Part shown: piece after piece, positions 56,301-64,000 of the stretch
Numbering within the stretch: the first letter of the stretch is position 1
How the letters are laid out: each line of letters starts with the position of its first letter
Source: Limnomonas spitsbergensis
Taxonomy: Eukaryota > Chlorophyta > Chlorophyceae > Chlamydomonadales
Length of the DNA: 64,000 nt
Assembly: GCA_037349105.1 (NCBI GenBank)
Contig: JAYJMM010000094.1
Location: 2,480,001-2,544,000, forward strand
Reading direction: 5' to 3'
Made by a program: the position numbers and the translations under genes
Notes under the pieces: model-generated
Databases searched by the model: none
Told to the model about the DNA's origin: nothing
The model's input: the letters and a program-made list of their open reading frames with translations, nothing else

Positions 56301-59300
56301 CATGCATGAATCTTCCCATGCATCTGCGTGGCACTTTCCCATGCATGCATGCATCTTCCCATGCGTCTGCGTGGCTGGCTCCCTCTTCCTTAAATTGGTC
56401 AGCCAGCAGCCCACACATGCGCACCAAGACTGATGTGCATGCGTGCACTCATACCCCTTCACTGCACACAAGCATGCCACTGAGACTAGCATACAGGCAT
56501 GCATTCACCTGCACATGCATCTGCATGGCCAGCTCATTCTTGCTGAAGCTGGTTAATCCATGCATGCACACCAAGGCTGACATGCACGCACGCAAGGATA
56601 CACCTTTGCATGCGCATATTTACACCGGCTGCACCGAGCTACTCTGCATGCAAGCGCACCCATGCGCATGAAAACGAACACGGAAGAGAGGGGACACAGC
56701 ATGGGCGTTCACTGCATCTCCCCCCATGCGGGTAGGGTGAGGGTGGGACGCATAGGGACCACCACCTCCATCCTTACCGAAGGTCTCCCAGTAAGGGGTC
56801 CCTGCTCCCCCCCATGCTGCCCACCTCTGCCCATCTGCTGCCCACTGCGCCCCCCGCTGCCCACTGCTCCACCCCCTGCCCACCTGCTCCCCCCCCCTGC
56901 CCATCTGCTGCCCACTGCTCCCCCCCCCTGCCCACCTGCTGCCCATCTGCTGCCCACTTCTCCCCCCACTGCCCACCCTACTGCCCCCCTGCCTCCCCCC
57001 CGCTGCCCACCTGCTGCCCAATCTTAATGAAGGTTGGCCCCAAGCGCACAAGGCCCTCGCGCAGCCAGATGGCGAGCTCCTGCGGCAGAGGGGGCGCACT
57101 AGGTCAGACTGCTGGCTGGTTGGCTGTTAGCCAAGGTGCTAGTCCAGGGCACAATTGTTTGACCGCATGCTGGCTGCCGGCTGGCTGCCTGCAGGGTTTG
57201 GCTGCTGTCTGGCTGCTAGGTTTGCTGCTGGCGGGCGGGCTTTGCTGCGTTCTGGCTGGCTAACGGGTTTGGCTGCTGGCTGCCGGCTGGGTTTGGCTGC
57301 TGGCTGGCTGCATGCTGGCTGCTGGGTTTGGCTGATGGCTGGGTTTGGCTGTTGGCTGCTGGCTAGGTTTGGCTGCGTGCTGGCTGCTGGGTTTGGCTGA
57401 TGGCTGGCTGCCAGCTGGGTTTGGCTGTTGGCTGGCTGACTGATGGGGTTAGCTGCTGGCTAGCAATCTGCTCATGTAGAGACCTAGTCAGATACTTGTT
57501 CGGAGGGTGGCTAGGAGCTGCTAGCTACTGGCTTGGCTGCCAGGCTTCATTGTACAAGGCTTACTCCCCATTCCTTAGAAATATCTTGATGGCAGGGCTT
57601 CAGTGCTCAAGCGCAGGCTCGAGTAATGGGAGGGTCCCTCATAGGCGATTCGGCTCGGGCATTGGAGCTTAGGCAGGCATTTCCTCACAATCAAGCGCTG
57701 GAAAGCCGTAGACAAAAGGGCATAACCTGGTCCCCACGGTCTCCGGTGAAAAGGCGCTTGGGGGCTGTGGGCCTTGAGGGTTCCTCAAAGTCGGAATGGC
57801 CTTTCCAAACCTCAGTCCAATGCCTTCACACACACAACACCGGGTTGAGCACAACCCTAACACTCCGGGCCTGAACTCACCACAGGACTGGATGCAAGGT
57901 CATGGGACATATGTTCAGGCGCTTCAAAATCAAGCGCTTCACAGATAAGCGCTTTAACAGAAACATGTTTAAAAGCTTCAAAACTTTGATGTGGTCGTGT
58001 GCACATAGCTGCATCGTTACCTTTTTTCTCGCTGAGACGGCCTCCTTAACCATGCCCTCCTTGCCGTAGGTGAACTTCTTCCCGAGCATGAAGTACTTGA
58101 AGGCAAACTGAATAGCAAAGCCCCAAATCTCCAAGGACCTCTGCAGCAAGGGTGGACGGGCAGGGCAGAGGGGCAGGTTGAAAGGCAGGATGGAGGGGCA
58201 GGGTACAGGGCAGGGGTCAGGGGCAGGGTGGAGGGAGGCCAACTGGAAAACCGTTGGCTAGAGGCCAACCGGCCAACTGTTGGCTAGCGGCCAACTGGCC
58301 AACTAGCTGCAGACAGGTGTCCAAGCAAGCAGGAACATGATGCGAACATCGAATCATAACTTCCCAGTCCCATTCCCGAGGCACACGCAAGATCAGACGT
58401 GATAGAAAACACATTAATTAAAACCTCTTTGGAGAGAGAGCTCTGACAGGTCCCGCTGGAAATGAGCCTTGCCTTCACCTTCATCTCCATATTGCAAGGG
58501 CCTGCTGTCAGTTTACCCCCGACAATCCACTATAAAAAGGCGGGACTTCATTTAAATGGCCATGAGTTTAAAAATGCACTGCCTGGACCATTGAACTACA
58601 AGGCTCGTACACCCAGCACCTCAAGGTGAAGGAAGGCCATCCAGGTGTTTTGTATGTGAATTTAAATGTGTATACAGGAATCATCCCCAGCTTGACATTC
58701 AAACAGAAACGGGTGCTGCATGTCCTAGTATTTCATGCACTGTCACCAAGGACAAGTGGAAACATCATTCCTCTTCACTTCACCATGCCTCGCACAAAAT
58801 GGCTAGCGACCTACCCACGCTTACGCCCCTGCTCCAGCACTTAAAAGTAGTGCACAACAGACTACCTCAACATGCCACTGCATAGCCAACACTGACGTAT
58901 GGTGACAAACGCTTCAGGTTGAAAGCCAGTGGCCTGAGTATAAGGCCTCGCTGCACCAGGCCATTGGGCCAGAGACCATTATGTGGCTGAAGAGCTCCCA
59001 AAATATTTAGCCTCCTTCCCACCACCAGGGCATGACCTGGGACAATGGCGCTGGCCCATGCTCCAACGTACCAGAGAGAGAGAGGGAGCACAATGCCAGC
59101 TGACCACGCCTGCCTGTCCGCGCCCACCTGCCTGCCTGACCGCCATGCAAACCCCATGCATCCCCTCACCGCACCTGGAACGTTGAATATCCTTTAATCT
59201 TAGACCACTTGCTGCTGGGGCTGCTATACGGCGTACCGGCACCGGACCGCGTCGCGCGAAGCTCGGCAGATGCCTTGGCCTCCGCTGCGGAGACAGCGAT

Positions 59301-59957
59301 GGCGGCGTTCTGCTCGGCGGCAGACATATTGACGTCCTTGCGGACGCGGGCCTTGGTGGCCGCGACGGTTTCGATTTGCCCGCTAGCCAGGGGGTCAATG
59401 GCCTGTTCCATCGACGCGGAAAGGTTGAACTCATTCGCTGCTGCTGTTTGTTTGGCCTGGGGAGTGGCGCGGCCGCTGCTGTGACCGTTGGCATTACCAT
59501 TGATGGCTGTCGGTACTAGGAGGCCGTTTGCTTGAAGTAACACCTTCCCATTCCCATTCCCATTGGCATAGCCATTCGCGCTACCATTGTGCGCCACATG
59601 ATCCTTCTCTTTCACCTTCTCTACCTCCAAAAGCTCGGTTGCAGTTGCCTGAGAATTGCAAGGCAATTGTGTAAAGAAGTAGCTCAGGCTTGAAGAACTA
59701 TATAATGAAGCAGTTGCACAGCAACAAAGAGTCTTCTTTGTTTTGGCATACTTTCCTACCCCCCCCCCTTTTCTTCTCACAAACGCTCACAGTCCTACCT
59801 CACGTAAAACAACCAGGTGGCCTGGTCTCAGAACGCGCCTCGAATTGAACGGGCCGCTGAAGCAGGCTCGTGCTGGGCGCGTCGGAAGGGCCATGAGGCC
59901 CAACCCGCGCGGCTGTGAGCATCTGCCCGATAGGCTGCCATGCTGTAAGACAGTCAT
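44386..59957 (-). CDS. ABC1-family atypical kinase (plant ABC1K7/ABC1K8-like, chloroplast), 18 exons
   Basis: Minus-strand exons: 59957-59799, 59648-59175, 58140-58021, 57079-57011, 53673-53614, 52866-52618, 52006-51894, 50322-50131, 49690-49668, 49131-49048, 48618-48536, 48153-48079, 47551-47388, 47001-46891, 46474-46402, 45539-45429, 45035-44856, 44433-44386. They join in frame to 795 residues. Residues 1-53 look like a transit peptide, then a Gly/Asn/Ala-rich linker (54 to about 195). KIGQ (270-273) is the ABC1 KxGQ motif, AAAS (330-333) the Ala-rich loop, K351 the ATP lysine, HADPHPGN (486-493) the catalytic loop, D506-FG the metal site. Two hydrophobic helices (about 734-776) and a short charged tail end it, as in plant ABC1K8. 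Family members act at plastoglobules/envelope in lipid and stress metabolism. An in-frame ATG at 60113 is an alternative start. Confidence 0.92.
45540..45710. repeat. Tandem copies of the ABC1K exon 16 start with acceptor
   Basis: On the minus strand GCAAATGTTGCAG followed by AACCGAGCTGTGTTC (true exon) is preceded by GCAAATGTTGCAG then AACCGCGCTATGCTCC, and by TGTTGAAG then AACTGCGCTGTGTTCC. The spacer CATGCGCCTGTTGCG..TAAGCGGTGTGCCTGTTG repeats as well. Three junctions in all, about 85 bp apart. Confidence 0.8.
45920..46340. repeat. Degenerate copies of the ABC1K exon 15 end with donor
   Basis: The genuine segment GCGCATTTGCCACACCTGGT..CCTGCCCTCTTC (46386-46424) is echoed near 46176-46215 (GCGCATCTACTGGACCTGGT..CCGCCCTCTTC), 46281-46335, 46048-46105 and 45925-45975. 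All lie in intron 15. Confidence 0.65.
46635..46685 (-). repeat. Copy of the ABC1K exon 15 start with acceptor
   Basis: GATGCCCTCCAGCAGCAGCTCCCCCTTGCGAG parallels the genuine GGTTCCCTTCCAGCAGCAGCTCCCTGGGAA at 46451-46480. The minus-strand frame reads [10 protein letters not shown]. It lies in intron 14, upstream of the true acceptor. Confidence 0.7.
48425..48475 (-). repeat. Copy of the ABC1K exon 11 end with donor
   Basis: CCCACCTTGATCATGGCTTCTAGGCAAACATTC matches the genuine CCCACCTTGATCATGGCTTCCAGGCAAGCATC at 48531-48562 almost base for base. The spacer (AAAGACCTGGCTATCAGTAGCC) has a further copy near 48368-48400. Confidence 0.85.
50036..50100. repeat. CA-rich microsatellite in ABC1K intron 8
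   Basis: Runs of CACACACA interrupted by GTCAAA and GCC words. Confidence 0.8.
50944..51706. repeat. C-rich minisatellite in ABC1K intron 7
   Basis: About 30 copies of a unit near 24 bp, CCCCTCTATCCATCCCCTCC plus a variable CCCT(C)n spacer, followed by a poly-C run (51721-51757). The ABC1K transcript would carry the G-rich strand (GGGGATGGATAGAGGGG), which has quadruplex potential. The long Pro/Ser/Ile open frames here are artefacts. Confidence 0.92.
52240..52535. repeat. Copies of the ABC1K exon 6 end with donor
   Basis: CCCACCTCATGCAGCCAGAT then TGCTTGTGCGGGCACATTC and TTCAGGTCAATGCCAAACAG (52469-52530) matches the genuine exon 6 end, CCCACCTTCTGCAGCCAGAC then TGCCAGTGCGCGCACGTTC (52613-52675). 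Weaker copies lie at about 52380-52412 and 52245-52305. All are in intron 6. Confidence 0.82.
52875..53066. repeat. GGAGGGGGAGTCAGGA minisatellite in ABC1K intron 5
   Basis: About ten copies of a 16-22-bp G-rich unit immediately upstream (in transcript order) of the exon 6 acceptor. Confidence 0.9.
53067..53613. other. Rest of ABC1K intron 5
   Basis: No coding exon seen; includes a poly-C/CA stretch at 53310-53332. Confidence 0.5.
54080..55945. repeat. 71-bp minisatellite, about 26 copies, in ABC1K intron 4
   Basis: The unit contains GCCACTCCTGCATGCCCCTA, CATGACAGGCTGTCTTGACC, CAGATCCTGGTCTGCCCATG and CATGCAAGCAC. Left copies mostly carry CATGACAGG..GATCCTGG. Right copies (from about 55020) increasingly carry CGCGACAGG..GATTCAGG, with a mixed zone of alternating types between 55020 and 55400. 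Open frames of 66 residues recurring every 71 bp are artefacts. Confidence 0.95.
56158..56375. repeat. CATGCATGCA-rich tandem repeat in ABC1K intron 4
   Basis: About eight imperfect units of CTTCCCATGCATGCATGCA with CATCTGCGTGGCA inserts; strongly palindromic. Confidence 0.85.
56800..57010. repeat. GCCCACCTGCT array derived from the ABC1K exon 4 end and donor
   Basis: On the minus strand exon 4 ends GGGCAGCAG, donor GTGGGCAG. The adjoining intron is built of the same GGGCAGCAG/GTGGGCAG words (plus strand CTGCCCACCTGCTGCCCATC) for about 200 bp, with C runs between them. Confidence 0.75.
57100..57480. repeat. GGCTGCTGGCTGG / GGGTTTGGCTG tandem repeat in ABC1K intron 3
   Basis: Irregular array of GGCTGCTGGCTGGCTGC and GCTGGGTTTGGCTGATGGCT words just upstream of exon 4 in transcript order. 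Confidence 0.85.
57481..58020. other. Rest of ABC1K intron 3
   Basis: No exon recognised. 57906-57960 has repeats of GCGCTTCA/AAGCGCTT words. Confidence 0.45.
58141..59174. other. ABC1K intron 2
   Basis: Contains short direct repeats at 58145-58235 (GGGCAGGGTGGAGGG-like) and 58240-58305 (three copies of a CCAACTGGCCAACTGTTGGCTAG-type word). No coding sequence seen. Confidence 0.45.
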
Positions 59958-60420
59958 GTAGATATTGTGACTAGTCTGAAATGCAGACCAGAGTTGTCTT
60001 TCAGTCCACAGAATGCAAAATCTGCCTAGAGACTCCGGAACCACGAAAATTACATCGCATCTCCAGCCACGAGTGGCTTCCGGAAGATGCCGCCATCGCC
60101 AGAAAGTAGACACCAGTACACAGAATCCAGTATATGTAAAGGGTTATGCATTGCTTTATTCTTCATTGATGCCCGAAACGTCGTCCATCGAGTATCGCCA
60201 TCGTCCAGCACGGCAGGTCACATCAGGACAATGCCCATGTGGATGCACATGCATGTTCAAAGCTTGCAATGTTAGCAACCTTCAACATCCTAATGTAACA
60301 GGAACTCATGTGTACAGTAGTCCAAGTATGGGTGAGTCTGCTACTAGCAGCCATGCGAAGGACTCAAACGCGATGTCACAACCACATCCGTCCTTGATGC
60401 CATCAAATGATATAGTAACA
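59958..60420. other. Upstream flank of the ABC1K gene
   Basis: Probable promoter and 5'UTR; no element recognised with confidence. Confidence 0.35.
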
Positions 60421-62105
60421 GTTACGTTACCGGTACACCTCTGGGCCCTGACAGATAGCCTGTAGGCAGGGGTGGGATGCCCTGGTTTCCTGCACCTTGT
60501 AGTTGAACTTTTTGAAGGCTAGTCTCTTCAGGGGCAGGGAATACGGTTATCCGAACCTTTGTGTCCTTTTTGTTTGCCGACTGGCCGAGCTTCGTTTCAG
60601 CATGGCCCAGAGGTGTAACGTCGTTGACCTCTGGGCCCTAATGTGAAGGCTTGGCCACGTAGGTGTCTACTTGATAGGGAACTGCTTAATAGATTCTGCA
60701 TGCAGTTATAATCAGTAGTCAGCACCACACTGTTTGACTGCTGTGCTGGATGTGCGATAGGCCAGCGTCCCCTAAGGCCCTAATATGGCCCTTTGGCACA
60801 CCTAGGTAGCATGGCCATAACAGCAATGCAGCATCTTGTCGGATTTTCAAAATATTCACCACTCTGTGTACATCCTATTCACCATGATGGAGTGGTCACT
60901 CCAAGGTATTCCCAGCACCAATAGCCACCCTGTCCACACCTCCAGTCAGAGCCACATGCCCACACGCAGTTTTGCTTAGTTATTCAGAGCCTCCAGTCGT
61001 CCAGTACAGGGAGATAAATCCTGAATATTCCTGGAGCGTCCATGACATGACACCTTGGCCCTTGGCCCTTGGAGAGAAAAGCTTGTATTGAGTACACCTG
61101 GAGTAGCGTGACACACGCTACCGCCAAGGGTGCTGGGCCGAGTGTCACGGCGAGCATGTGGAGGATGTGCTTCATGTGTGCGTCCAGTGCCCTAGGGTGA
61201 AGGAAAGACTGAGGGCGAGAGGTTGGGGAGGCCCCCCGGTGGGCGCCACGGACTTTCAGCAGTTGTACCAGGGCAGGCATGGGTGGGAGGCTCTGGCTTT
61301 TGTTGAGGACATAGTAGACTTTGTTCAGGGCTAATTTGTTGTCTTTATTTTGACTCCTATGGGAGGCTCTTATCCTGTTTGTCTCTCTCTTGCTTTCTCT
61401 CCTCTTTGCATTTTTTTTGCAGAGGGCTAGGGTTGTCAGGGACGAGGTCCTTCGGTCCGCCTTCCCATTTTCTGGAGGGGGTATTTTTCCTTGTCCTTTG
61501 TGCTCCTCTCTGTCTTTCCTCTTGCCTTTAGTTCCTTTCCTTCTTCTTTCCAACGATACAGTGGGGCGCCCTCGAGCCCGAGCTCTTTTTAGCAGGGCCC
61601 ACAGGTGCAACGTCATGGACCTGGAATGTGTGTCCAGCGTCCAGGCAGGTTTTCCCTGTTATTTATAACGCTCTTAGGATATATGCTTGAGGTATATCCT
61701 GTTCTTCTGCTGGAGCCAGAGTGTAGCAAGACCAGGCACTTACTTGCGGCCGAGCCTTTTTAGCAGGGCCCAGAGGTGTCGCATCATTGACTGCCTCGGG
61801 GCACGCTCCTGCCAGCAATCTTGGGCAAGGGGAGACGGCAAGCCTGTGCAAAACGTGCTGCATGCTTGATTTCAATGCCCCTATCGTTCAGAATAAATTT
61901 AAAACAGCAGATAAAATGAAGTGAAAAGCTTTGCGGTTTGTAAATAGCAGCCAACTTTGAAGTTTTGTGAAGTTTTTACTGCCCAGCGGGGCATCCTCTA
62001 GCATGAAGTTTCTTTTCCACCCGACCAGACAGTCGGGCGCCCAAGCGACCGAGCTCTTTCAGCATGGCCCAGGTGTAATGCCCAGGTGTAATGCCATTGG
62101 CAGAT
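60420..62105. mobile_element. Retroelement tails and terminal motifs between ABC1K and the MTFP1-like gene
   Basis: 60465-60530: short tail (GGGGTGGGATGCCCTGG..TTGAAGGCTAG). 60585-60665: terminal motif with the 34-base hairpin at 60604-60637. 61130-61335: tail coding HVEDVLHVCVQCPRVKERLRARGW..ALAFVEDIVDFVQG-stop, followed by a 3'UTR and terminal motif to 61620. Further terminal motifs at 61745-61800 and 62025-62100. No full element is present. Confidence 0.55.
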
Positions 62106-62515
62106 TAAAGGCGCACATTGGGCGCTAAAGGCGTGAAGGACGGGCCTGCAACCACAACATCAGCATGCAAGTGCTCAAATAAGAAATAGGGGGTTAAAAA
62201 AACCTTGATCCCGGGCAACTGCAGATAACACATCAGGCACATCCCCCACGCATGCATGGCGTTTTCAACCGCGCACCATCAGTCGTGCTAGCCAGAGTTG
62301 CTTTGATGCTAGTAAAGCAGAAATGCCGAGGTAGCCAAAGCAGGCCCAGTTTCCCTCTGAAGTCTGAATCATGCTGTCTGACACTCTTCAGTCTTCATAC
62401 ACACTCACAAACACACTCACCCACTCATTGCTTCTCCTGGAATGCAAGGATTCAACACACTCAACATGCACCTTTTCTGTGCATCAATTCTTATGCGCTG
62501 CTGGACCGTACCAAT

Positions 62516-62520
62516 TTACA
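62516..62520 (-). terminator. TGTAA-type poly(A) signal of the MTFP1-like gene
   Basis: TTACA on the plus strand, about 85 bases after the stop codon. Confidence 0.45.
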
Positions 62521-62604
62521 CATTCACTATCCCTCGTCCCCCCTATTGCGGCCAGCCTTAGACCCCAAGCTTGACCAGGACGCTCGATGACGTTCTTCTC
62601 CGCC

Positions 62605-64000
62605 TCATTCCTTCTTGGCATGATCACCCCCGTGAGCCTCTCCCTTGTGGGCGGCCCATGGCCCAAAGTTAGCAAATGACCACTCGACCACATTCTCTGC
62701 CACCTCGTCTAGGTACATGGGCAGCAATGGGATGATGGACAGGCCGGCAATACTGGGCCCCCACCTACAGGAGGAATTGCGGTAAGAAGGTGTATGGGCA
62801 GAAGGATAAGATTGTAGGAATACCAGATATTGGGGTAGGGGTGCATAAGCAGCAGAGGCATGATGGACAGACCAGCTATGCTCGGCTGGTCGGCCCTCAT
62901 TTAACGCGCCCCTCCGGACCCTGAAACCCTATAGCGCGTCAGAACTTACCTGTCTTGTTTGGAAGAGAGAACGAAAAAGGAAGAATTGGCAGTTTCTTTT
63001 GTTAAAATACAAAATGGACATTTGGTCTCATGAAGTCATGAGTGATAGCACCTGGGTTTGCTAAAACCGCAAAGTGTGTGTGTGTGTGTGGGCAGCAGGG
63101 GGATGATGGCCAGCACCACGGACAACAAGTGAACAACCAGCTGGATTCCCTCCAGCTAGTGGATGGAATCTCCCGGTAGGCACAGCTTGCTTCCTACACC
63201 AAACGCACGTTGAGCATGTTGATAGAGCCCACCAGAGATATGCATGTTGATAGAGCCCACCAGAGATATGCATGTTGATAGAGCCCACCAGAGATATGCA
63301 TGTTGATAGAGCCCACCAGAGATATGCATGTTGATAGAGCCCACCAGAGATATGCATGTTGATAGAGCCCACCAGAGATATGCATGTTGATAGAGCCCAC
63401 CAGAGATATGCATGTTGATAGAGCCCACCAGAGATATGCGGAGTCAGCAGCTGGGGGGGGGGAATGTCGGACAGCCACCACTCCACCAGTGTGAGCCGAC
63501 AGGGACAAGACTGTGACGGGCCTACAGCCGGGGGCCAGACCCCAGGGCATGCTGCACCAGGACATTTCCAGGACTCCTCAGCTTCAGGCTAGCATGTAGT
63601 AGCCTAAGCGTGCAAAGTCAAATATTGGTACGCACCTCCCCAGCTTCGTTTTCGACATCCCCAGCTTGTGGAAGAGGTGCCTGGACGTGTCCACTGCCGT
63701 GTGGATGATGGCAAACGGGACAGCCACGGATGCGATGGCCTGCGGATTTGGATTCAAATTGGGATCTGGTCAGGATGGCCTGCATAAATTGAATGCTTAT
63801 GATTGATGACCTGGTCCCCCTTCCCCCCAAAGCCAGTTCCAGGGGCCTGGATCTGGTCTCAATTGGATCCGATTTCCCCGCCAATCGATTATCTTTCCGT
63901 TCGAAAATTATAATTTGATCAAACAACATCAGCAATACTTCATGTCTCGCACATAAAAGGAACCAACAACTCAAACAACACGTTCTCCATACTGCTACAC
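62605..64000 (-). CDS. Mitochondrial fission process protein 1 (MTFP1/MTP18)-like, 3' part
   Basis: Two minus-strand exons are visible: 63739-63636 and 62764-62605 (stop TGA at 62607-62605). Joined at AG|G they encode AIASVAVPFAIIHTAVDTSR...KLGR and then WGPSIAGLSIIPLLPMYLDE..., followed by a His/Gly/Lys-rich end. The pattern ASVAxPxxxI and WxPxxxGLxxIPxxPxxxD is typical of the C-terminal half of the MTP18 family, integral inner-membrane proteins linked to mitochondrial fission. The N-terminal exons lie beyond the right edge. The start is not in the window, so the upper coordinate is the window edge rather than a start codon. Confidence 0.7.
62830..62905 (-). repeat. Copy of the MTFP1-like last exon start
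   Basis: The minus strand reads CAGCCGAGCATAGCTGGTCTG then TCCATCATGCCTCTGCTGCT (PSIAGLSIMPLLLM), parallel to the genuine CCCAGTATTGCCGGCCTG then TCCATCATCCCATTGCTGCC (PSIAGLSIIPLLPM). It lies upstream of the true acceptor. A further fragment is near 63090-63125. Confidence 0.75.
63218..63439. repeat. 28-bp minisatellite, 8 copies, in the MTFP1-like intron
   Basis: Near-perfect GTTGATAGAGCCCACCAGAG plus ATATGCAT units. Homogeneous, so probably a recent expansion. Open frames on the minus strand (HISGGLYQHAYLWWALST) are artefacts. Confidence 0.95.
63740..64000. other. Right edge, probably MTFP1-like intron
   Basis: No further exon could be recognised. A weak echo of the exon start (TGCAG followed by GCCATCCTGACC on the minus strand) lies near 63770-63785. 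Confidence 0.4.

Overview
The window looks like nuclear DNA of a green alga (Chlorophyta). It carries two LHCII antenna genes with the trimerisation motif WYGPxR, intron-rich genes for mitochondrial cytochrome c1, O-acetylserine (thiol)lyase and a plastid-type ABC1 kinase, divergent histone gene pairs ending in the replication-type 3' stem-loop, and TGTAA poly(A)-like signals downstream of several stops. The species cannot be fixed from the sequence. Gene models below were built by hand from reading frame, protein family conservation and GT/AG splice sites; every multi-exon model closes in frame.

Layout. 1-444: last part of a left-handed beta-helix acyltransferase-like gene. 0.9-3.1 kb: debris of a LINE-like retroelement. 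3.7-5.1 kb (+): LHCII gene 1. 7.0-16.1 kb (-): 11-exon O-acetylserine (thiol)lyase. 17.1-18.5 kb (-): LHCII gene 2, an inverted near-copy of gene 1. 19.1-22.6 kb: 38-bp satellite with a higher-order repeat. 24-26.5 kb: transposon fragments and a tRNA-Val(AAC). 27.1-31.3 kb (+): 7-exon cytochrome c1. 33.5-34.5 kb: divergent H3/H4. 34.8-40.6 kb: two MITE-like elements, retroelement remnants and a CCCCAG microsatellite. 41.2-42.2 kb: divergent H2A/H2B. 44.4-60.0 kb (-): 18-exon ABC1K kinase whose introns are full of tandem arrays. 60-62.1 kb: more retroelement debris. 62.6-64 kb (-): 3' part of an MTFP1/MTP18-like gene running off the edge.

The most unusual signal is a recurring architecture inside introns. 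In at least four genes (O-acetylserine (thiol)lyase, ABC1K, cytochrome c1, MTFP1-like) segments spanning an exon/intron junction are duplicated into the adjoining intron. Some are single decayed copies. Others have expanded into minisatellites: a 67-bp unit of about 22 copies, an 82-bp unit of 6-7 copies, a unit of about 120 bp with 4 copies, and a 137-bp unit with 3 copies. Each unit carries the last bases of the exon plus its 5' splice site, or the 3' splice site plus the first bases of the exon. The working exon is the outermost copy in every model. This suggests that local tandem duplication of splice junctions drives intron growth in this genome. The two histone pairs share a promoter element (GGATCAGCAG and its inverse) between their TATA-like boxes, which fits joint control of the four core histones.
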